Made by a program: the position numbers and the translations under genes
Part shown: piece after piece, positions 7,245 through 10,200 of the stretch
How the letters are laid out: every line of letters starts with the position of its first letter
Numbering within the stretch: the first letter of the stretch is position 1
Notes under the pieces: model-generated
What the model was told of the DNA's origin: nothing
The model's input: the letters and a program-made list of their open reading frames with translations, nothing else
The model's database searches: none
From: Candidatus Sungbacteria bacterium RIFCSPHIGHO2_01_FULL_50_25
GTDB lineage: Bacteria > Patescibacteriota > Minisyncoccia > Sungbacterales > HO2-52-23
Direction: 5' to 3'
Length of the DNA stretch: 10,200 bases
NCBI GenBank assembly: GCA_001822215.1
Contig: MHQD01000017.1
Span: 1 to 10,200 of the forward strand

Positions 7245-7854
7245 GCGATAATATTTTCTTCTCCAAATTTTTTAGAGATGTTCCTAATATAATGGAATAA
7301 TGGATGGTTACAATCTCGGGAACGTACTCCTTGACAAGTTCAAGATTTTTTTTGGTGTCGTCAATAAAAAAGATGATCGTATGCGGATATTTCCTCGCCA
7401 GCTTCTTGAGATATATAAATTTTGGTTTTTTTGTGGTTGAAATCTTTATAAAATGCCGAATAAACTTCTTGCCGCATCCAACGCGAATTTTCTTATGCTG
7501 GTAGGAGGATGCTCCCAAACTCAGAATTATATGCATAAATCCTAAATTTCGTAATCGCCGCAAGAAAATATCTATGGGTGCCGCAAAATATCGAGTAATC
7601 GCAAGATGATTGTGAAGCGTTTTTCTTATTGCCCTCTCTTTAACCGAAACGCCAAGAGAGCGCATAATGCGAATTGCACGTGCAACGGAAAATTGGCCGC
7701 CATCTTTTCGAATACGCAGAATGACCGCTTGGAAAACGGCGGATGGCACACCATGCTTTTCAAAGATACGCTCGGCGTTTTTGCGAAACCTCTCAATATC
7801 AAACAAAACGCCGTCAAAATCCCAGACAATAATTCCACGAATGCGTTTCTTCAT
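7231..7854 (-). CDS. HAD-superfamily hydrolase, substrate unknown
   Basis: The 207-residue protein starts its fold with IIVWDFDGVLFD (8-19): Asp12 is the predicted nucleophile and Asp14 the general acid. A helical cap follows (about 20-95). Motif 2 may be the Ser in LSLGASS (111-117), motif 3 a Lys near 142-143, and motif 4 is FFIDDTKKN (162-170) with Asp165 and Asp166 for magnesium. This makes it a likely phosphatase or related phosphotransferase; the natural substrate cannot be read. Base composition is visibly richer in A/T than glyA or the SucD-like gene, with many Lys, Ile and Phe codons. This may reflect weaker constraint or a different origin. It overlaps the YvcK gene by 14 bases and follows the GNAT stop after five bases. 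Confidence 0.82.
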   Translation of the reverse strand: MKKRIRGIIVWDFDGVLFDIERFRKNAERIFEKHGVPSAVFQAVILRIRKDGGQFSVARAIRIMRSLGVSVKERAIRKTLHNHLAITRYFAAPIDIFLRRLRNLGFMHIILSLGASSYQHKKIRVGCGKKFIRHFIKISTTKKPKFIYLKKLARKYPHTIIFFIDDTKKNLELVKEYVPEIVTIHYSIILGTSLKNLEKKILSHVKK

Positions 7855-7859
7855 GCGCG

Positions 7860-8306
7860 TTAATTCGTTTTCGTCCGCCGGAATGAAAGACGATATACAT
7901 TCGTATTCCGTTTCTCGAACCCGAGCGCGCGATAGAGCCGATTCGCTTCTTTTCGCGAAGGACCGCTCGTAAGATCAATTGTTGAAACGCTGGATTTCTT
8001 TGCGGCGCGGATCAAATGAAACATAAGTTTTTTTCCGATTCCGCGCCCGCGGAATTTCGTATCGACGACCACATCCTCGACGCGCGCGCGAAACGAACTC
8101 GGCGCGCGAAGAAAAAGAAGCGTTCCCATGCCAGCGATTTCTCCATCAAAAACCGCAAAGCAAAGATACGTATTTTTGTCACCCAAAAGTTTTTTGAGTT
8201 CCGCGCGCGATAGCGTACGCGCTGAATCGGAAAGCTGCGGCAGGAGACGATTCACCGCATCTCGCACCCCAGATTTTTCTTTTGTTATACGAACAAATGA
8301 AAGCAT
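7860..8306 (-). CDS. GNAT-family N-acetyltransferase
   Basis: A single GNAT domain of 148 residues transfers an acetyl group from acetyl-CoA to an amine. The central strand FAVFDGEIAGMGTL (50-63) leads into VEDVVVDTKFRGRGIGKKL (76-94), where R86-G91 is the acetyl-CoA pyrophosphate loop (R/QxxGxG/A). The C-terminal part SRKEANRLYRALGFEKR (117-133) is the standard GNAT ending. The acceptor (protein N-terminus, amino acid, drug) is not evident. The start codon is preceded by GAGGT only one base away, closer than a usable Shine-Dalgarno normally is. The gene follows the citryl-CoA lyase stop after 11 bases. Confidence 0.88.
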   Translation of the reverse strand: MLSFVRITKEKSGVRDAVNRLLPQLSDSARTLSRAELKKLLGDKNTYLCFAVFDGEIAGMGTLLFLRAPSSFRARVEDVVVDTKFRGRGIGKKLMFHLIRAAKKSSVSTIDLTSGPSRKEANRLYRALGFEKRNTNVYRLSFRRTKTN

Positions 8307-8317
8307 ACCTCAATACA

Positions 8318-9040
8318 TTACTTCCCGGTATATTCGATATCCTCTTCATCAAGGTGGCGATACACGCCGGTCTCGTCGAGTTCCTCCTGCGCGTGGGCAA
8401 TGAGCCCCGCCGTGCGCGCAAAAATAAATATTCCCCACAGAATCCGCGGATCAAACCCAAGCTCAAGCAAAAGTGCGGCCATTGCACCATCAATATTTAT
8501 GGGAAGAATTTTTGCGCTCGCGCGCTCAAGTGCGGTTTTGATATCGTGCGCTTTTTTTGCAAACACGCCAAAAAATCCGATTTTCTGCGCACGCAGAAAA
8601 AGCGCCTCTGCCCGCGGATCTTTTTCTTTATAGAGCCGGTGCCCGAACCCGGGAATTTTCTCTTTTGAAGATATAATCCGCCGGACAATCTCGTCGGGCG
8701 CCTCACCCGACTGGAGCAAAAGCGCGGCTCCCTCAATCGCGCCGCCGTGGCGTCTACCCAAGGCAAGAATGCCTGATGCGAGCGCGGAATTCATCTGGTT
8801 TCCCGTTGACACCGCGATTCTTGAGGCGACCGAAGACGGAACATCAATCCCGTGCTCGATTGCAGAGACCAAGATCGCCTCGAACATTGTTTTTTCGTTC
8901 GCGCTCGGAAGAGTCCCCCGCCAGAGCAAGAAAAGAGACGCGATAAAATCCGAGCGCTCGACAAGATCAAGATGGCGCACGCCGCGGATAAAAAGCTCAT
9001 TATTTTTCCTGGTGCTGATAGCGGTCTTCCATTTTTTCAT
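8318..9040 (-). CDS. Stand-alone citryl-CoA lyase (C-terminal domain of ATP-citrate lyase; citrate synthase fold)
   Basis: The predicted reaction is citryl-CoA to acetyl-CoA and oxaloacetate. The 240-residue protein corresponds to the C-terminal domain of ATP-citrate lyase, not to full-length citrate synthase (about 430 residues). It opens with WKTAIS (4-9). The three catalytic residues are present: His63 in EHG (ACLY His900), His134 in GFGHR (ACLY His975), and Asp184 in NIDGA (ACLY Asp1026). LASGILALGRRHGGAIEGAA (87-106) and GVYRHLDEEDIEY (225-237) also follow ACLY. The upstream neighbour is a SucD-like protein with ACLY-type motifs, so the two probably act together, as in organisms with separate citryl-CoA synthetase and lyase. 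The ATG uses the last base of the 9040-9220 repeat element as its A; no Shine-Dalgarno is adjacent. A lyase or synthase acting on a related acid cannot be excluded. Confidence 0.87.
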   Translation of the reverse strand: MKKWKTAISTRKNNELFIRGVRHLDLVERSDFIASLFLLWRGTLPSANEKTMFEAILVSAIEHGIDVPSSVASRIAVSTGNQMNSALASGILALGRRHGGAIEGAALLLQSGEAPDEIVRRIISSKEKIPGFGHRLYKEKDPRAEALFLRAQKIGFFGVFAKKAHDIKTALERASAKILPINIDGAMAALLLELGFDPRILWGIFIFARTAGLIAHAQEELDETGVYRHLDEEDIEYTGK

Positions 9041-9086
9041 CCCGTTAGAAATAGGACGCGGACGAAAAACTCCTACGCCCTAGATT

Positions 9087-9115
9087 ATTATTGTTAATAA
9101 AGCTCAATCGGTAAA
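9087..9115 (-). promoter_or_regulatory. Candidate promoter inside the repeat element, facing the citryl-CoA lyase gene
   Basis: On the minus strand TTTACC (9115-9110) and AATAAT (9092-9087) are spaced by 17 bases, matching sigma-70 boxes at four and five of six positions. Transcription would start about 40 bases before the lyase ATG. The element could thus provide its own promoter for the downstream operon. The local AT richness makes chance matches likely. Confidence 0.25.
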
Positions 9116-9134
9116 AACATAGATTGTGTGCGCG

Positions 9135-9197
9135 TCCCGTTAGAAGTAAGACACTCTGCGTCTGCCGATGCGCAAGCGTATCGGACTTCTAACGGAA
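9135..9197. repeat. Inner 63-bp copy of the same repeat family, nested in the larger element
   Basis: TCCCGTTAGAAGT (9135-9147) and ACTTCTAACGGAA (9185-9197) are 13-bp inverted ends with one mismatch. They are bordered by CGCG on both sides (9131-9134, 9198-9201). The left end shares TCCCGTTAGAARTARGAC with the outer element, so both belong to one family. As minus-strand RNA, the 17-base arms 9131-9147 and 9185-9201 pair with one G-U wobble. They enclose a second hairpin (9165-9184) and a small AGAC/GTCT stem, giving a possible three-way junction. Confidence 0.65.
9165..9184. repeat. Hairpin at the heart of the inner repeat
   Basis: CCGATGCGC and GCGTATCGG are inverted around AA, with one mismatch that becomes a wobble pair in RNA. 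The stem abuts the ACTTCTAACGG arm with no spacer. This arrangement, a short conserved motif next to an imperfect palindrome, recalls REP sequences mobilised by Y1 (RAYT) transposases; that link is inference only. Confidence 0.7.
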
Positions 9198-9221
9198 CGC
9201 GTCTGCGATTTCTAACGGGAT

Positions 9222-10124
9222 TCATAGTCGAAGAATTGCTTTTAATATTTGTGGAACGTCTTCGAGCGTGTTCACGACGTGAACCCCGGCTTTTTTGAGC
9301 GCCGATACTTTCGAATAATACCCCCCGCGGCCGCGGGACACAATCGCGCCCGCGTGCCCCAATATCGTCGCCGGAGGAAGGTCTTTTGTGAAGTACCCTG
9401 CGATAATCGCGACAACAGGCTTAGTGAATTTTCTTTGCAAAACAAGGCGCGCGGCCTCTTCCTCGTATGATCCGCCGACTTCTCCGAAAAGAACAACCGC
9501 TTTTGTCGCCCGGTCGCGCTCGAACAACATAAGGAGATCCGCAAAGTCGGACCCGATGATCTGGTCGCCACCGATTCCCACGGCCGTGCTTTGTCCGATT
9601 CCTGCGCGCGTAAGAAGAATACCGATCTCTGAAGTCATGCCTCCGCTTTTTGAAATAATACCGACGGGTCCCGGAGAAAATATTTTTTTCTCAACCGCCG
9701 AGCTCCCTATGCTTCCGACTTTTGCCTTGCCGGGTGATATAATCCCGACAGACGAAGGCCCGACAATGCGGACGCCGCGCGAGCGCGCGGCCGCAAGAAT
9801 CCAGGCGCTATCGCGCACCGTAACGTGCTCTGTCAAAATATTAACAAGGGGAATATCATTCGCAATCGCTTCTGCCGCCGCATCCCGCACAGCCGGCGCG
9901 GGCACGGCAATAAGCGACGTATTGATGCCGGGATGGCGCAACATCGCCTCCCGAATGCTGTCATAGACCGAAACGCCTTCGATTTTCCTCCCGCCCTTTC
10001 CCGGAGTAACGCCCGCAAGAACGCGGGTACCGTACAAAAGCATCTCGCGACACGCCCGCGCGCCCTCGTGCCCCGTGATCCCTTGGATCAGAACTCGTGT
10101 TTTTTGATCAACGAGAATGGACAT
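9222..10124 (-). CDS. SucD-family CoA ligase alpha subunit, ATP-citrate lyase/citryl-CoA synthetase type
   Basis: SucD-fold subunits bind CoA and carry the phosphohistidine of acyl-CoA synthetases. The 300-residue protein is full length: LIQGITGHEG at 12-21, GVTPGKGG (38-45), GIGGD (183-187), GEVGG (214-218) and phospho-acceptor His257 in GHAGAIV. Two motifs depart from ordinary succinyl-CoA synthetase and follow ATP-citrate lyase. GPSSVG (122-127) stands where SucD has GPNCPG and ACLY has GPATVG. SKSGGM (158-163) stands where SucD has SRSGTL and ACLY has SRSGGM. With the stand-alone citryl-CoA lyase next downstream, citrate activation to citryl-CoA is the best reading; succinate or malate are alternatives. 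The start at 10124 lies three bases after the upstream stop. The gene ends at a TGA that is part of the TGAA flank of the repeat element. Confidence 0.88.
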   Translation of the reverse strand: MSILVDQKTRVLIQGITGHEGARACREMLLYGTRVLAGVTPGKGGRKIEGVSVYDSIREAMLRHPGINTSLIAVPAPAVRDAAAEAIANDIPLVNILTEHVTVRDSAWILAAARSRGVRIVGPSSVGIISPGKAKVGSIGSSAVEKKIFSPGPVGIISKSGGMTSEIGILLTRAGIGQSTAVGIGGDQIIGSDFADLLMLFERDRATKAVVLFGEVGGSYEEEAARLVLQRKFTKPVVAIIAGYFTKDLPPATILGHAGAIVSRGRGGYYSKVSALKKAGVHVVNTLEDVPQILKAILRL

Positions 10125-10127
10125 GTT

Positions 10128-10200
10128 TTATTTTCTCGCGCGTCTTACTCCCGTATTCCTATAGGAGTGCTCGACCATTGCTCGCGCGCTTTCGGAAAGC
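10128..10200 (-). CDS. C-terminal end of an upstream gene, possibly the ATP-grasp (SucC-like) beta subunit
   Basis: One minus-strand frame is open from the window edge to a TAA at 10128-10130, encoding 23 residues ending in NTGVRRARK. The fragment is too short to recognise. Its stop lies three bases before the SucD-like ATG, the close spacing typical of this run. SucC/SucD-type subunits are usually encoded side by side, so an ATP-grasp subunit is expected here. Another minus-strand frame also stays open, to a stop at 10145-10147, so even the frame is uncertain. Confidence 0.4.
   Translation of the reverse strand, partial: LSESARAMVEHSYRNTGVRRARK

Larger units (their letters stand above)
9040..9220. 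mobile_element. 181-bp MITE-like/REP-like element with 13-bp terminal inverted repeats and TGAA flanks
   Basis: The block begins TCCCGTTAGAAAT (9040-9052) and ends with its exact reverse complement ATTTCTAACGGGA (9208-9220). TGAA on the minus strand lies immediately outside both ends (9036-9039 and 9221-9224), as a 4-bp target-site duplication would. Deleting the block plus one TGAA gives CTATGAAAAAATGG, in which the SucD-like stop TGA and the lyase ATG overlap as ATGA, as in three other gene pairs of this run. It encodes no transposase and no convincing ORF, so any mobility would need enzymes supplied elsewhere. GACGCG/CGCGTC (9055-9060, 9198-9203) extends the terminal inversion. The middle (9081-9120) is AT-rich. 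The element family is not one I recognise; the insertion reading is inference from geometry. Confidence 0.7.

Noticed and set aside
8318..9040. Full citrate synthase
   Set aside because: At 240 residues it lacks the N-terminal large-domain part of citrate synthase and aligns with the ACLY C-terminal domain.
9040..9220. CRISPR array
   Set aside because: The four 13-base motifs occur as two inverted pairs with unequal spacing, not as regularly spaced direct repeats.
9324..9337. 14-bp perfect GC palindrome containing GCGGCCGC
   Set aside because: It falls in the SucD-like coding region at a conserved Arg/Gly-rich stretch, so codon choice explains it.
9388..9966. 192-residue plus-strand open frame opposite the SucD-like gene
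   Set aside because: Antisense shadow of a clear SucD-family protein in GC-richer sequence.

Overview
The window looks like part of a small, streamlined bacterial genome, most likely a Candidate Phyla Radiation (Patescibacteria, probably Parcubacteria-type) organism. This is an inference from style: very tight gene packing with repeated 4-base ATGA stop/start overlaps, few recognisable Shine-Dalgarno sequences, a broad mix of unrelated housekeeping genes in one run, and a membrane-anchored protein ending in a DxDxDG calcium-binding tail. TGA serves as a normal stop codon (glyA, folD, the TsaC gene, the YvcK gene, the SucD-like gene), so this is not a lineage that recodes TGA to glycine.

Layout. 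A single plus-strand gene lies at the left end (117-917). It encodes a 3-hexulose-6-phosphate synthase-like protein of the OMP decarboxylase superfamily and is preceded by a perfect 32-bp palindrome. It converges on a long minus-strand run that fills the rest of the window. In transcription order (right to left) the run holds: the end of a gene that leaves the window; a SucD-family CoA ligase alpha subunit with ATP-citrate-lyase-type motifs; a stand-alone citryl-CoA lyase domain; a GNAT acetyltransferase; a HAD hydrolase; a YvcK/CofD-like protein; a TsaC/Sua5 tRNA-modification enzyme; GlyA; FolD; a PAP2 phosphatase; a slipin (SPFH protein); and an uncharacterised membrane-anchored protein.

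How they may work together. The SucD-like and lyase proteins read like two pieces of a split ATP-citrate lyase, with all three lyase catalytic residues conserved. They would cleave citrate to acetyl-CoA and oxaloacetate, with the ATP-grasp subunit expected just past the right edge. GlyA and FolD together move one-carbon units between serine/glycine and folate. The PAP2 protein and slipin are membrane proteins.

The most interesting structure is the 181-bp block at 9040-9220, which is exactly the gap between the SucD-like and lyase genes. It has 13-bp perfect terminal inverted repeats (TCCCGTTAGAAAT) and is flanked by TGAA on both sides. Removing it together with one TGAA recreates an ATGA stop/start overlap like those elsewhere in this operon. 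A second 63-bp unit with the same ends, flanked by CGCG, is nested inside. I read this as a previously unrecognised miniature transposable or REP-like element family, inserted so that both neighbouring reading frames survived.

No tRNA, rRNA or CRISPR array was seen. No non-coding stretch exceeds 300 bases.
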